From assembly GCF_013284245.2 (NCBI RefSeq), contig NZ_CP085876.1, positions 644,501 through 708,500 on the forward strand: a DNA stretch of 64,000 nucleotides, read 5' to 3'. Both the position numbers and the translations under genes were made by a program. Shown one piece after another: positions 18,087 to 27,239 of this stretch (the first letter of the stretch is position 1; each line of letters begins with the position of its first letter). The notes beneath the pieces are model-generated. The model was given only the letters and a program-made list of their open reading frames with translations, did not search any database and was not told the DNA's origin. This stretch comes from Brevibacillus sp. DP1.3A. GTDB lineage: Bacteria; Bacillota; Bacilli; Brevibacillales; Brevibacillaceae.

Positions 18087-18157
18087 TGCGTTTACGTAGA
18101 TAAAATCCTGACTCGGCTACCACACTATTTGTATGAGGTCAAAGGAGGTATTTTCTC

Positions 18158-19363
18158 ATGGCTTTGCAAAAAGGTCGTCGTCTGTTTACATCCGAATCTG
18201 TAACTGAAGGACATCCGGATAAAATTTGTGACCAAATTTCCGACTCCATCTTGGATGCGATCCTGTCCAAAGATCCAAACGCTCGCGTAGCTTGCGAAAC
18301 TTCCGTAACTACTGGTTTGGTTCTCGTAGCAGGTGAAATCACTACAAACACTTATGTGGATATCCAAAAGCTCGTTCGTGAAACCATTCGTGAAATCGGT
18401 TATGACCGTGCGAAATTCGGTTTTGACGCTGACACTTGCGGTGTTATTACTGCAATTGGCGAGCAGTCCGCTGACATTGCACTTGGTGTAGACCAAGCAT
18501 TGGAAGCACGCGAAGGCAAAATGACTGACGCTGAGATCGAAGCAATTGGTGCTGGTGACCAAGGTTTGATGTTTGGTTTTGCTTGCAATGAAACACCTGA
18601 GCTGATGCCACTTCCGATCAGCATGTCCCACCAATTGGCTCGTCGTCTGACTGAAGTACGTAAAAACGGAACACTTGCTTACCTCCGTCCTGACGGAAAA
18701 ACACAAGTAACCGTTGAGTACGATGGCGACAAACCAGTTCGTATCGATACAATCGTTATTTCTACCCAACATGCTCCTGAAACAACTCTGGAGCAAATCA
18801 AGCAAGATCTGGTTGAGCAAGTAATCAAACCAGTTGTTCCAGCTGAACTGTTGGACGCTGATACCAAATACTTCATCAACCCAACTGGCCGTTTCGTAAT
18901 TGGCGGACCACAAGGGGATGCTGGCTTGACTGGTCGCAAAATCATCGTAGATACTTACGGCGGTTATGCTCGTCATGGCGGCGGTGCGTTCTCCGGTAAA
19001 GATCCGACTAAAGTTGACCGTTCCGGTGCTTACGCAGCTCGTTATGTAGCGAAAAACATCGTGGCTGCTGGTCTCGCAGACAAATGCGAAGTACAAGTTG
19101 CTTACGCAATTGGTGTAGCACAACCAGTTTCCATCGCAGTAGATACTTTCGGTACAGGTACCATTTCCGAAGAAGCTCTGGTGAAATTGGTTCGCAAACA
19201 CTTCGACCTGCGTCCTGCTGGTATCATCAAGCAGCTCGACCTGCGTCGTCCTATCTACAAACAAACAGCTGCATATGGCCACTTTGGACGCAATGACCTG
19301 AATGTTCCTTGGGAGCAAACAGACAAAGCAGAAGTTCTGAAGCAAGAGGCTGCTCAACTGTAA
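18158..19363 (+). CDS. metK: S-adenosylmethionine synthetase
   Basis: This 401-residue enzyme makes S-adenosylmethionine from methionine and ATP. Family motifs are clear: [20 protein letters not shown] at the N-terminus (ATP/methionine site), the hexapeptide-type GAGDQG near residue 130, and [16 protein letters not shown] near residue 280 (phosphate and metal binding). Length fits the family. The start has an AAAGGAGG ribosome site. It is monocistronic, controlled by the SAM-I riboswitch and ended by a terminator. Codon bias is strong, as expected for an abundant enzyme. Confidence 0.98.
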   Translation: MALQKGRRLFTSESVTEGHPDKICDQISDSILDAILSKDPNARVACETSVTTGLVLVAGEITTNTYVDIQKLVRETIREIGYDRAKFGFDADTCGVITAIGEQSADIALGVDQALEAREGKMTDAEIEAIGAGDQGLMFGFACNETPELMPLPISMSHQLARRLTEVRKNGTLAYLRPDGKTQVTVEYDGDKPVRIDTIVISTQHAPETTLEQIKQDLVEQVIKPVVPAELLDADTKYFINPTGRFVIGGPQGDAGLTGRKIIVDTYGGYARHGGGAFSGKDPTKVDRSGAYAARYVAKNIVAAGLADKCEVQVAYAIGVAQPVSIAVDTFGTGTISEEALVKLVRKHFDLRPAGIIKQLDLRRPIYKQTAAYGHFGRNDLNVPWEQTDKAEVLKQEAAQL

Positions 19364-19379
19364 TATTGCTGAATGACAT

Positions 19380-19420
19380 AAAAAGAGCCTGGTATTGCTA
19401 CTGGGCTCTTTTTCTTTTTA
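19380..19420 (+). terminator. Terminator of metK
   Basis: AAAAAGAGCC pairs with GGCTCTTTTT and is followed by CTTTTTA, 16 bp after the stop. Confidence 0.85.
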
Positions 19421-19514
19421 GGAGCAGAGTCATCCAATTATTGGGTCAATTGTTGCACAGGAATTTGTAGGACTGTGTCGAATCTCCTAGTGAGGAAGTA
19501 GAGGAGGGGTTTTT

Positions 19515-20531
19515 TTGCCGAACAGAAGGCTCTTCCTGATCGTGTTTCTTACTTTTTTGTTTTTTGCAGTGGCTATTGGGTTGTTAGGCGAATCTTTTCT
19601 GGAAAAAAAGAATAAACAAGAAGTGCAACCTTTTCCCCAAGTGGATACGTCTATAAGCATAAGTGAGACAAAAAATGCTGAGCCAAACGTCACACCAATT
19701 GAAGAAGCAGCGGTTCAAACGAAAAAGTGGTATAACAATCAGGTTGTGGTTTTGACGTACCATCATGTCACGGATCAATCGAATCAGCGGTATGTCATAG
19801 CTCCTGATCAATTTGCCCGACACATGAAATTTTTGCATGATAATGACCTGAATCCGATATCGTTGGATGAGTTCCTGCGATTTATGGAGACGGGTACCTT
19901 ACCGACTGAGAATGCTGTTTTGATTACGTTCGACGATGGGTATGAGAGCTATTACAAAGAAGCATTTCCGATCTTACGTACATACGGCTACCCTTCAGTG
20001 AACTTCGCGATTGCGGGGCGCTTAAGAGATGTAGCTGATCGAAAACGGGAGAATATGACGCCACCACTTACGCGTCAACAGGTTAACGAAATGACTCATT
20101 CGGGACTGGTTACGATTGGGTCCCACACGTACAGTCTGCATGAAGAGGAAGAACGAAATGAGTGGGGCGATCTTGGCCCAGAAACAGCTCCGGTCTATCT
20201 GAAAGACTTGCAGCGTTTAGAGGAAGAGAAAGAGTACAGGGACCGCCTCTATGTAGATTTCAGTATATCTCGCGTCAGTTTAAGCGAATGGATGAAGAAA
20301 AAGGTTGAGGCTATCTCGTTGCCATTTGGCTACACAAGTCCAATCGTACTGGAGACAGCTCGTCAAGCTGGCTACCGCTATGTGTTTACATCCAATCGTG
20401 GATTCGTAAAACAAGGAACAGATCCGTTTGCCATTCCACGCAATGACATGGGACTGCGAGATGTAGAAGAAGAGCACCTCCAACAGTTGTTCACGAAGGC
20501 TAAAAATGAGTTTGAAGGAGAGCAATCATGA
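19515..20531 (+). CDS. Membrane-anchored polysaccharide deacetylase family protein
   Basis: This 338-residue protein starts at TTG, preceded by GAGGAGGGG with 6-nt spacing. An N-terminal membrane segment (about residues 5-25) would anchor it outside the cell. The NodB-type catalytic domain shows VVLTYHHV, ITFDDGYES (metal-binding Asp-Asp) and IGSHTYSLH (His of the metal triad), and ends with a LPFGYTSP-like motif and a late GYRYVFTSN strand. Likely substrates are peptidoglycan or other N-acetylated wall glycans. Its stop overlaps the degS start by 4 bp (ATGA), so the two are translationally coupled. That is an unusual pairing of a wall enzyme with the DegS sensor. Confidence 0.85.
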   Translation: MPNRRLFLIVFLTFLFFAVAIGLLGESFLEKKNKQEVQPFPQVDTSISISETKNAEPNVTPIEEAAVQTKKWYNNQVVVLTYHHVTDQSNQRYVIAPDQFARHMKFLHDNDLNPISLDEFLRFMETGTLPTENAVLITFDDGYESYYKEAFPILRTYGYPSVNFAIAGRLRDVADRKRENMTPPLTRQQVNEMTHSGLVTIGSHTYSLHEEEERNEWGDLGPETAPVYLKDLQRLEEEKEYRDRLYVDFSISRVSLSEWMKKKVEAISLPFGYTSPIVLETARQAGYRYVFTSNRGFVKQGTDPFAIPRNDMGLRDVEEEHLQQLFTKAKNEFEGEQS

Positions 20532-21670
20532 ACAAAGCGATAGACATCAGCGTGCTGGACGGGGTGATCAAACGAACGATTGAAACCGTAGAAACGAGTA
20601 AAACCCAAATATTTGATATAGCTGAAAACGCCAGACAGCATGGCAACTCATTGAAGTTTGATCTACATGAACTTCGACAAGAGATTTCCAAAGTGATTCA
20701 AAAAGTCGATGCGCTTGAACTCGCGTATCGCAAATCGCGCAACAAGCTCGTGTTGGTCAGTCGTAATTTTCATATGTACACGGAGGAAGATATCCGGGTT
20801 GCGTATGAAGAGGCGAGCCGTATTCAGGTAGAACTGTCCATTTACCGCGAGCGGGAAAATAATTTGAAGCGCAGAAGAAATGATTTGGAGCGTCAACTGC
20901 GTACCTTGGAAGAAACCATCGTCCGTGCAGAAAAGCTGGTTTCTCAAATGGGCGTTGTGCTTGGATATTTGACTGGTGACTTAAGTAAGATTGGCGAGGC
21001 GCTGGAATCAGCTAAGCAGCATCAGTTGATGGGCCTAAAGGTAATCCAAGCTCAGGAAGAAGAGCGTAAGCGTGTCGCGCGCGAGATTCACGACGGTCCA
21101 GCTCAATCGATGGCAAATGTCGTGCTGCGTTCGGAAATTGTAGAACGCATGTTGAAAAACGAGCGCATTTTGGAAGCGCAAATGGAACTGCACGAGTTGA
21201 AGGAAATGGTACGTTTGAGCTTGGCGGATGTTCGACGTATTATTTTTGATTTGCGTCCAATGGCATTAGATGACTTAGGGCTAGTACCTACCTTGCAAAA
21301 ATATATTCAAACGTGCGAAGAGCGTATTCAGTCTTCTATCGATCTGGTAGTATTTGGTGTGGAGCCTCCTTTGCGTAGTTCGGTAAAGGCTGCGATCTTC
21401 CGTTTGGTTCAGGAATGTTTGAACAATGTGGAGAAGCACGCAGGCGCTACGACAGTTCAAGTGAAGCTGGAATTTGTACAAGATTCGTTAAGCCTCGTCG
21501 TCAAAGACGATGGGGTCGGATTCGATCTTGAAAAACGTATGGCGAATGGCAACTCTTTTGGACTCTTGGGAATGCGTGAGCGTGTACAGCTCTTAGAGGG
21601 TAGTGTCGAGCTGCAATCCGCTCTGGGAGAGGGAACCAAGGTTATATTCCAAATACCGATAAAATTGTGA
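20528..21670 (+). CDS. degS: Sensor histidine kinase DegS
   Basis: This 380-residue cytoplasmic HisKA_3-type kinase lacks membrane segments. The first 180 residues are the coiled-coil DegS sensor domain. The phospho-acceptor is His188 within REIHDGPAQS. The ATPase domain has NNVEKHAGAT (N box), VVKDDGVGFD (G1) and FGLLGMRERV (G2). Length and order match Bacillus DegS. It phosphorylates DegU, encoded 33 bp downstream, and in Bacillus this pair controls exoprotease production, motility and competence. It overlaps the deacetylase gene by 4 bp. Confidence 0.95.
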   Translation: MNKAIDISVLDGVIKRTIETVETSKTQIFDIAENARQHGNSLKFDLHELRQEISKVIQKVDALELAYRKSRNKLVLVSRNFHMYTEEDIRVAYEEASRIQVELSIYRERENNLKRRRNDLERQLRTLEETIVRAEKLVSQMGVVLGYLTGDLSKIGEALESAKQHQLMGLKVIQAQEEERKRVAREIHDGPAQSMANVVLRSEIVERMLKNERILEAQMELHELKEMVRLSLADVRRIIFDLRPMALDDLGLVPTLQKYIQTCEERIQSSIDLVVFGVEPPLRSSVKAAIFRLVQECLNNVEKHAGATTVQVKLEFVQDSLSLVVKDDGVGFDLEKRMANGNSFGLLGMRERVQLLEGSVELQSALGEGTKVIFQIPIKL

Positions 21671-21703
21671 CATGATACGTAAACAAGTACTGGGGGATGA
21701 ACC

Positions 21704-22411
21704 ATGGATAAGAGACAGCAAGAACTCCGCATTGTGATTGTGGATGACCATCAATTATTTCGCGAAGGCGTAAAGCGAATATTGGAAATGGAAGAAGATT
21801 TCAAGGTCGTCGGTGAAGGTGCGGACGGAGGAGAAGCCACAGTATTGGCGGAAGAGCACAAGCCGGATGTCTTGTTGATGGATATTAACATGCCGAACAT
21901 AAATGGCGTTTCTGCTGCAGAAAATGTGATTTCTGTAAGCCCTTCTACTCGTGTGATTATGCTCTCGATTCATGATGATGAGGGGTATGTATATCGTACA
22001 CTCCGTGCTGGAGCTTCTGGCTACTTGCTGAAGGAAATGGGAACGTCAGACCTCGTTGACGCTGTGCGTGTAGTGGCGAGTGGTGGAGCATACATACATC
22101 CAAAGGTGACGGGCAAGCTGATTGAAGAATTCCGTCGACTGAGCGAGCAGGAAGGGACGGCAGAGCGTAGCTTCTCCGTAGATGAATCGCAAGCCATCGA
22201 TCCAAAAGTGATCGAATCGCTTACCCGTCGCGAGCGGGAAGTATTGCAGCTGATGGCAGAAGGGAAAAGCAATCGTGCCATTGGGGAATTCTTGTTTATT
22301 AGTGAAAAGACGGTTAAAAACCACGTTAGTAGCATTTTGCAGAAGCTCAATGTTCAAGACCGGACACAAGCTGTTGTCATCTCCATTAAAAACGGCTGGG
22401 TGAAACTGTAG
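21704..22411 (+). CDS. degU: Response regulator DegU
   Basis: This 235-residue NarL/FixJ-type regulator has a receiver domain with the acidic pair Asp14-Asp15, phospho-acceptor Asp60 in LLMDINMP, and the switch region [20 protein letters not shown]. The LuxR-type HTH at the C-terminus reads [18 protein letters not shown] then [17 protein letters not shown]. It is preceded by a GGGGGA ribosome site. It acts with DegS; likely targets here include secreted enzymes and flagellar genes, but no DegU sites were identified. Confidence 0.95.
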   Translation: MDKRQQELRIVIVDDHQLFREGVKRILEMEEDFKVVGEGADGGEATVLAEEHKPDVLLMDINMPNINGVSAAENVISVSPSTRVIMLSIHDDEGYVYRTLRAGASGYLLKEMGTSDLVDAVRVVASGGAYIHPKVTGKLIEEFRRLSEQEGTAERSFSVDESQAIDPKVIESLTRREREVLQLMAEGKSNRAIGEFLFISEKTVKNHVSSILQKLNVQDRTQAVVISIKNGWVKL

Positions 22412-22472
22412 GAAGCGCTTCCTATTTGCACTCTGTTCAAGCTGTGCGGCATACCTTGGTATAGGAGGAGGT

Positions 22473-22847
22473 ATGACCGTGATGGAAGAGCTGATTGTAT
22501 GGCTTTTGGCAGCATTTGGCTGCTCCTCTTTGTTGGTAATGATCGCGGAGCGCTGGACGAATCGGACGGATAGCGCGAGCGAGCTCCCGTATGAGCATTA
22601 TCGGTTGCTGGTGCGCAATTCGGAACAGGTGCTAGAACGTGTAGTGCGGAGTCTGCTGTTTCGCTCGTATTGGAGTGGCAGACCTATCCGAATTACCTTG
22701 ATAGATGATGGATCAGACGATGATACGAAACAGATGACAGCCGTCTTGAATCGTTATCCGTACGGACATTGTTTGGGAGACGGACAAGAGGAGAAGGCGG
22801 CTGGAACCATCGTCATTGATCTGCGGGAGAAAAAAGAGGGAGCATAA
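22473..22847 (+). CDS. Small membrane protein of unknown function
   Basis: This 124-residue protein has one N-terminal membrane helix (LIVWLLAAFGCSSLLVMIA). A soluble part follows with RNSEQVLERVVRSLLFR and then RITLIDDGSDDDT, which resembles the start of a glycosyltransferase-A fold (NTP-binding Asp region), but the protein is far too short to be a full enzyme. A strong GGAGGAGG ribosome site precedes the ATG. It lies 61 bp after degU and ends before a terminator, so it may be the last gene of the degSU unit. I do not recognise the family. Confidence 0.6.
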   Translation: MTVMEELIVWLLAAFGCSSLLVMIAERWTNRTDSASELPYEHYRLLVRNSEQVLERVVRSLLFRSYWSGRPIRITLIDDGSDDDTKQMTAVLNRYPYGHCLGDGQEEKAAGTIVIDLREKKEGA

Positions 22848-22872
22848 AAATTTATTAAGCGTAAATATTACG

Positions 22873-22909
22873 AGCTGTCGACAATAGATCGGCGGCTTTT
22901 TTATTTTTC
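22873..22909 (+). terminator. Terminator after the degSU unit
   Basis: AGCTGTCGA pairs with TCGGCGGCT (two G-T pairs), followed by TTTTTATTTTT. Confidence 0.8.
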
Positions 22910-22996
22910 TACAGCCTGATTTTGATTCCGAAATTTATTTGCCGGACCTGTCTGTCTTTTTGCACACTAAGGGCAAGAGGGCGGGGGAGTGAGCGT

Positions 22997-24985
22997 ATGC
23001 GTGAGTATTTGCTGTATATCAAAGCTTACGGCGGATCAATACCACAGGTGCAGACTTATGTTACGCCGAGCTTTTCTGTAGATCGTTCTTTTTGGCAGGA
23101 AAGAGAAGGGTGTGTCCTGCATGTCATTGGGAAGACATCGTCGCTTGCTCTGGCTTTTTCCTTGCGTGCGAAAGTGAACGGGTATTTGATGGAACAAGTC
23201 GGTAAGGGACGGATGCTGAGTGATGGATATGTAAAAGAGTTGAGAGCGCTGGCGGTAAGTGGCGTGTGCGAAGCGAGTAGCTTATATGGACGGGAAACAG
23301 TGAGCGTACTGGATCGTCGAGGGCAGGGGTGGTTTTCTTGGGAGTCAGTCGAGGAGAGTGTGGAAGTTTCTTATCAAGGTAGCAAAGTATTGGGGAAATT
23401 GCCGGGTGCTCAGTTGGGCCTTTTGGGTGGTCGTGAACTTCTTCGAAGGAGCTCATCGCGCGAGAAACCACAAGAAGCTGTTTTGAGCGAGATTTTGGAC
23501 GGGCGTGCGCTCCTTTGGGATGAAGTGGAGTCTGTGTTGAAAAAGCGAGGGGTGGACGTACATGATTTGTCAGCCATTTTGCATTCATTCGTGCTGGCAA
23601 ACAAAGCGGAGTGGCGACCTGGCATTCGTTTTACGGTCACAAAAGGATGGTGGCGCAATCGGCTGGAGTTGGTCTGTGAACGCTGCGGAAGTGCAGGAGC
23701 GAAGGTGGAATTTACTTATTGTCATACGTGTGAGCAAGGCTGCGCCTATTGCACAGCTTGTTTAGGGATGGGCAGGAGTAAGTGTTGTACACCGTATTTT
23801 TTAATGGATGTAGGAGCATCGCTTATCCGTAGTACAGAACACTTGCAGAACGTGGCGAGATTGGAGTGGGCGGGGAGGTATTCGGCAGATCAATCACGGG
23901 CAGCTGAGCGGGCGCGTTGCTTTGTAGCCAATCCGAGACCAGGGCTGTCGGAATATTTGATCTGGGCAGTTTGTGGAGCGGGTAAGACGGAGTTGTTATT
24001 CCCTTCTGTTACAGAGGCACTTGCTGCTGGCGGTCGCGTTTTGATTGCAACACCTCGAAAAGACGTCGTGTTGGAATTGGCTCCGCGTATTCAGCGAGTC
24101 TTTCCAGGGGCTAAAGTGATTGCTGTCCACGGTTCGAGCGCGGAGAAGTGGGAAGAGAGTGACATCACGATTGCGACCACGCATCAGGTCATGCGCTATC
24201 ATCGGCGTTTTTTGCTGGTCGTTCTCGACGAGGCCGACGCGTTCCCGTATCATAATGATCCTATTTTGTATCGCGCTCTATCCAGAGCAGTGAAAAAGAA
24301 TGGGAAGCTCCTCTATTTAAGCGCGACACCTCCGGGATATTTGCAAAAGCGGCTCGTTAGAAAAGGACGCTCATTCCTAGGCTCGTCTGGCGCAATACCG
24401 CTATTTTCTGATACGCATGTTCTGTTACCTGGACGCTATCATGGTGCTGCGCTTCCTGTCCCCAAGATTCTCACGGTACAAGACTTACATAAGCGCGTTC
24501 GGTCGAATCGAATCGTGGCACCGTTTATAGAAGCAGTGAGTAGTTCACTGAGTGAAGGCCGACAAGTTTTTGTGTTTGTCCCGCGAGTTGATGAAATTGA
24601 CAGGGTGCTATCGTACCTTCAAAAATGGCTTCCTGATCATGCAGGGGAGATGGCTGGTGTTCATGCGGCAGACCCTATGCGGGAGGAAAAGGTACTCGCA
24701 TTTCGACAAAAACGTTATACCGTCATGGTGACGACTACGATTTTGGAGCGGGGTGTGACCATACCAAAGAGTGACGTAGTAGTGGTAGGCGCGGAGGCAC
24801 CTGTATTTGACGAAGCGTCATTGGTGCAGATAGCAGGACGAGTAGGACGATCCGTTGATGATACGACGGGGAGTGTTTTATTTTTGCAAGCAGAACGCGC
24901 TACTTTTCCAAAGCGGGCCGTCAGACAGATATCACAGATGAACTGCTTGGCTCAAAGTCTCGAGGAACAAAGAGGTCTTTCATGA
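22997..24985 (+). CDS. comFA: Competence helicase ComFA
   Basis: It encodes 662 residues from the ATG at 22997, which has GGGGGAG 8 nt upstream; the longer frame from 22922 lacks a site. A four-cysteine zinc module lies before the helicase core (CERCGS, CHTCEQGCAYC and SKCC, about residues 225-265). The superfamily 2 helicase motifs are present: VCGAGKTELLF (Walker A), VVLDEADAFPY (DEAD box), LLYLSATPP (motif III), TTTILERGVTIP and QIAGRVGRS (motif VI). ComFA pulls single-stranded DNA into the cell during transformation. It overlaps comFC by 4 bp. The N-terminal 200 residues are poorly conserved and of unknown role. Confidence 0.9.
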   Translation: MREYLLYIKAYGGSIPQVQTYVTPSFSVDRSFWQEREGCVLHVIGKTSSLALAFSLRAKVNGYLMEQVGKGRMLSDGYVKELRALAVSGVCEASSLYGRETVSVLDRRGQGWFSWESVEESVEVSYQGSKVLGKLPGAQLGLLGGRELLRRSSSREKPQEAVLSEILDGRALLWDEVESVLKKRGVDVHDLSAILHSFVLANKAEWRPGIRFTVTKGWWRNRLELVCERCGSAGAKVEFTYCHTCEQGCAYCTACLGMGRSKCCTPYFLMDVGASLIRSTEHLQNVARLEWAGRYSADQSRAAERARCFVANPRPGLSEYLIWAVCGAGKTELLFPSVTEALAAGGRVLIATPRKDVVLELAPRIQRVFPGAKVIAVHGSSAEKWEESDITIATTHQVMRYHRRFLLVVLDEADAFPYHNDPILYRALSRAVKKNGKLLYLSATPPGYLQKRLVRKGRSFLGSSGAIPLFSDTHVLLPGRYHGAALPVPKILTVQDLHKRVRSNRIVAPFIEAVSSSLSEGRQVFVFVPRVDEIDRVLSYLQKWLPDHAGEMAGVHAADPMREEKVLAFRQKRYTVMVTTTILERGVTIPKSDVVVVGAEAPVFDEASLVQIAGRVGRSVDDTTGSVLFLQAERATFPKRAVRQISQMNCLAQSLEEQRGLS

Positions 24986-25761
24986 CCAGTAGGATGTGTG
25001 TGCGTTGTGGTGGACATATCGTAGCTCTCCAAAAGGAAACGGTCGTTCGTGAAAAGGTGCGACAGCTATCCGATCAGGCGAGCTATCCGGTCATCTACCG
25101 GATGTTAAAAGGGATCGTGTTGTGTGGAGTCTGCCTTGATTCCTTGCCGTTGATCGGGCATGATATTTGCCAGCGGTGCGGGCGTGATAGGGAGCTGCAG
25201 GTTAGTATCGGCGACGAAGGGCTATGCAGGGATTGTGTTCATGGAGAAGATGAGCAGATATTGGTGGCAAATCGGAGTTTGCTTCGCTATGAAAAGGGAG
25301 AGAAGGATTTGCTCGGATTGTTTAAATACCGCGGTGACGAGCGGCTAGCTTTATACTACGGTACGCTTCTCGCCATTACGGTTCAGCGTTATTACAGGTC
25401 TATGGGGTTTACCTGTATCACGACGGTTCCTTTGCATCCACAACGATTGCGGGAACGTGGCTTCAATCAGGTTGATTTGCTGGCCCGCTATTTAGGAGCA
25501 GCGATCAAGATTCCCGTGAGACCGCTGCTACGTCGAACGAAGGACACTCCAAAGCTGAGCAAGCAAAAAGGGCGCGCAGCACGCCACGAAAGTATGCGCG
25601 AAGCTTTTGTGTGGGATGGCGAGGATATGCCCTTTGCTGCTAAAATTCTGCTCCTTGACGATATTTATACGACTGGTTCGACGTTGCGTTCGTGCGCGAG
25701 GACAATCAGAGCACATTTGGGGCCAAGCTGTGAAGTATATTCCTTGACAATATACCGATAG
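24982..25761 (+). CDS. comFC: Phosphoribosyltransferase-like competence protein ComFC
   Basis: This 259-residue protein has an N-terminal zinc-ribbon region with Cys pairs (CVRCGG, CGVC, CQRCGRD, CRDC). A type I phosphoribosyltransferase fold follows, with YRGDERLALYYG, TTVPLHPQRLRERGFNQ and the PRPP loop ILLLDDIYTTGST near residues 225-237. ComFC is needed for transformation and works with ComFA. The start codon overlaps the comFA stop (ATGA). ComFB, which sits between comFA and comFC in Bacillus subtilis, is absent here. Confidence 0.92.
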   Translation: MTSRMCVRCGGHIVALQKETVVREKVRQLSDQASYPVIYRMLKGIVLCGVCLDSLPLIGHDICQRCGRDRELQVSIGDEGLCRDCVHGEDEQILVANRSLLRYEKGEKDLLGLFKYRGDERLALYYGTLLAITVQRYYRSMGFTCITTVPLHPQRLRERGFNQVDLLARYLGAAIKIPVRPLLRRTKDTPKLSKQKGRAARHESMREAFVWDGEDMPFAAKILLLDDIYTTGSTLRSCARTIRAHLGPSCEVYSLTIYR

Positions 25762-25848
25762 CCAGTTTGGAAAAATTAAGCTATGATGTAGGCATACAAC
25801 GGATGTAGAACCGTATGAACTTTCTGAACGGAAAAGGGGTAGTCCGAT

Positions 25849-26277
25849 ATGTCTATGGGCAAGTTGGCAAACTGCTCGCGGTGTGATGCTGTATTTGTAC
25901 AAGCAGTCCGTGACATTTGCCCCAAGTGCTGTAAAGAAGTGGAACACGAATATGAGGCCTGCGCCCAGTTTTTACGCAAGCGTGAAAATCGTGGATCGAA
26001 TATTCATCAAGTGAGCGAAGCCACCGGTGTGAGCGTGAAGCAAATCACGAAGTTTATCAAGGAAGGGCGCATTTCGGTTGCCGGAAGTCCAAATCTTGGT
26101 TATCCATGTGAGCGCTGCGGTTTTTTGATTCGAGCAGGCAACATTTGCGAATCTTGTCTAAACGGCTTGAAGCATGAAATCACGCAACAAATCGAGGTAG
26201 AGCAGCGATTGGAGGAGTTCCAACGCGCCGATCTGGCTAAGGCAGCTTATCGAAGAAAGCAGAATAGTGACGAATAG
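25849..26277 (+). CDS. yvyF: Flagellar-region zinc-finger protein YvyF
   Basis: This 142-residue protein has two CxxC-type pairs at the N-terminus (CSRCDAVF, CPKCCKEV), a central HTH-like segment (IHQVSEATGVSVKQITKFIK) and a second Cys cluster (CERCGF, CESC). This matches the YvyF family, which precedes flgM in Bacillales late flagellar operons, as it does here. It may be a regulator of flagellar gene expression; the function is not firmly known. It is followed by a terminator that overlaps the flgM promoter. Confidence 0.88.
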   Translation: MSMGKLANCSRCDAVFVQAVRDICPKCCKEVEHEYEACAQFLRKRENRGSNIHQVSEATGVSVKQITKFIKEGRISVAGSPNLGYPCERCGFLIRAGNICESCLNGLKHEITQQIEVEQRLEEFQRADLAKAAYRRKQNSDE

Positions 26278-26293
26278 TTTTGTGCAAAAAAAC

Positions 26294-26321
26294 TAATCGT
26301 ACATCATGAAATTGCCGATGA
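26294..26321 (+). promoter_or_regulatory. Putative sigma-D promoter of flgM operon
   Basis: TAAT (26294-26297), 16 nt, then GCCGATGA (26314-26321). The layout is the same as the sites before hag, before 32065 and before flaG. The -10 element is also the left arm of the upstream terminator, so transcripts started here would lack that arm and could not form the hairpin. Confidence 0.6.
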
Positions 26322-26351
26322 TACTACTAAGAGGTGTCATCGGTTTTTTCT
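26315..26351 (+). terminator. Terminator after yvyF
   Basis: CCGATGATACT pairs with GGTGTCATCGG (11 bp, with wobbles) around a 7-nt loop, followed by TTTTTTCT. Its left arm overlaps the sigma-D -10 element. Confidence 0.75.
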
Positions 26352-26387
26352 ATGAAAAGACCGTTGGTATGAGAGGATGGTAATCAG

Positions 26388-26663
26388 ATGCGGATTAATG
26401 AACCTAACCGTGTCGGGATGATCAATGCTTACAACAAGACAGGTAACAACCAGGTAGGCAAAAGCGGCAAAATCCCGATGGGCAAGGATGAAGTAAACAT
26501 TTCCACAGAAGCGCTAGAAATGCAAAAGCAAGTAGAAGATGTCAACTCTCCACAACGTCGGGAAAAAGTGGAGCAGTTGAAGAAGCAAGTGGAGGAAGGA
26601 AAATATCACGTCTCAAGTGAGCGGATCGCTGATAAGCTCCTGTCCTTTTGGAAAAAGCTGTAA
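26388..26663 (+). CDS. flgM: Anti-sigma-D factor FlgM
   Basis: This 91-residue protein has the FlgM layout: a disordered Asn/Lys-rich N-terminus, then DEVNISTEALEMQK and a sigma-binding helical tail ending SSERIADKLLSFWKKL. It holds the flagellar sigma factor (SigD/FliA) inactive until the hook is complete, when it is exported. It is the first gene of the flgM-flgN-flgK-flgL-yviE-fliW-csrA cluster and is itself preceded by a sigma-D-like promoter, which would give negative feedback. Confidence 0.93.
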   Translation: MRINEPNRVGMINAYNKTGNNQVGKSGKIPMGKDEVNISTEALEMQKQVEDVNSPQRREKVEQLKKQVEEGKYHVSSERIADKLLSFWKKL

Positions 26664-26735
26664 CACAGATCTAGAGAGGGCTTTTTGAACAGCCTCTTTA
26701 AATAGTTTTCGATGGAAGATGAGGAGAAGCAAGGG

Positions 26736-27227
26736 ATGAATAGACTCTACGATCTGCTCGACAACTTGATCCAGTTGCACAAAGCCTTGTACACCTTAGC
26801 CTCGCACAAGAAAGAAGTGCTGGTAAGAGGGAATGTGGATGAACTTATAGCCATTACACGCCAGGAGCAAAAACTGATCAAGGGCGTCGCAGAAGCTGAA
26901 GCAGCTCGCCAGCAAGTCGTAAAAGAATTGACAGCACAGAAGGGCTTTGCGCTGCAAGAAGGCACACTGGCTGAATTGATCAAGTTGACGACCAGTGCGG
27001 AAGAGAAAATGCGACTCACTTCCTGTCGTAATGAGCTAAGCCGGATTGTGACCGAACTGCGCGATGCTAACGACCTGAATCAGCAGTTATTGGAGCAATC
27101 CCTTTCTTTTGTAAATATGACGCTCGATCTGATCACGGATACACCCGAGGACGACTTTATCTACGGCAAGCCGACCTCGGATACGTATCGTCAGGCAAAT
27201 CGAACTTTTTTCAATAAAAAAGCGTAA
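26736..27227 (+). CDS. flgN: Flagellar export chaperone FlgN
   Basis: This helical protein of 163 residues starts at the ATG at 26736 (MNRLYDLLDNL), which follows GAGGAG; an in-frame ATG at 26712 has no ribosome site. Typical FlgN features are the helix with ALYTLASHKKEVLVRGNVDE and IIAITRQEQKL-type heptads, and a C-terminal ANDLNQQLLEQSLSFV helix that binds the hook-junction proteins FlgK and FlgL. These two are encoded immediately downstream. Confidence 0.88.
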   Translation: MNRLYDLLDNLIQLHKALYTLASHKKEVLVRGNVDELIAITRQEQKLIKGVAEAEAARQQVVKELTAQKGFALQEGTLAELIKLTTSAEEKMRLTSCRNELSRIVTELRDANDLNQQLLEQSLSFVNMTLDLITDTPEDDFIYGKPTSDTYRQANRTFFNKKA

Positions 27228-27239
27228 AGAGGTGTCGAA

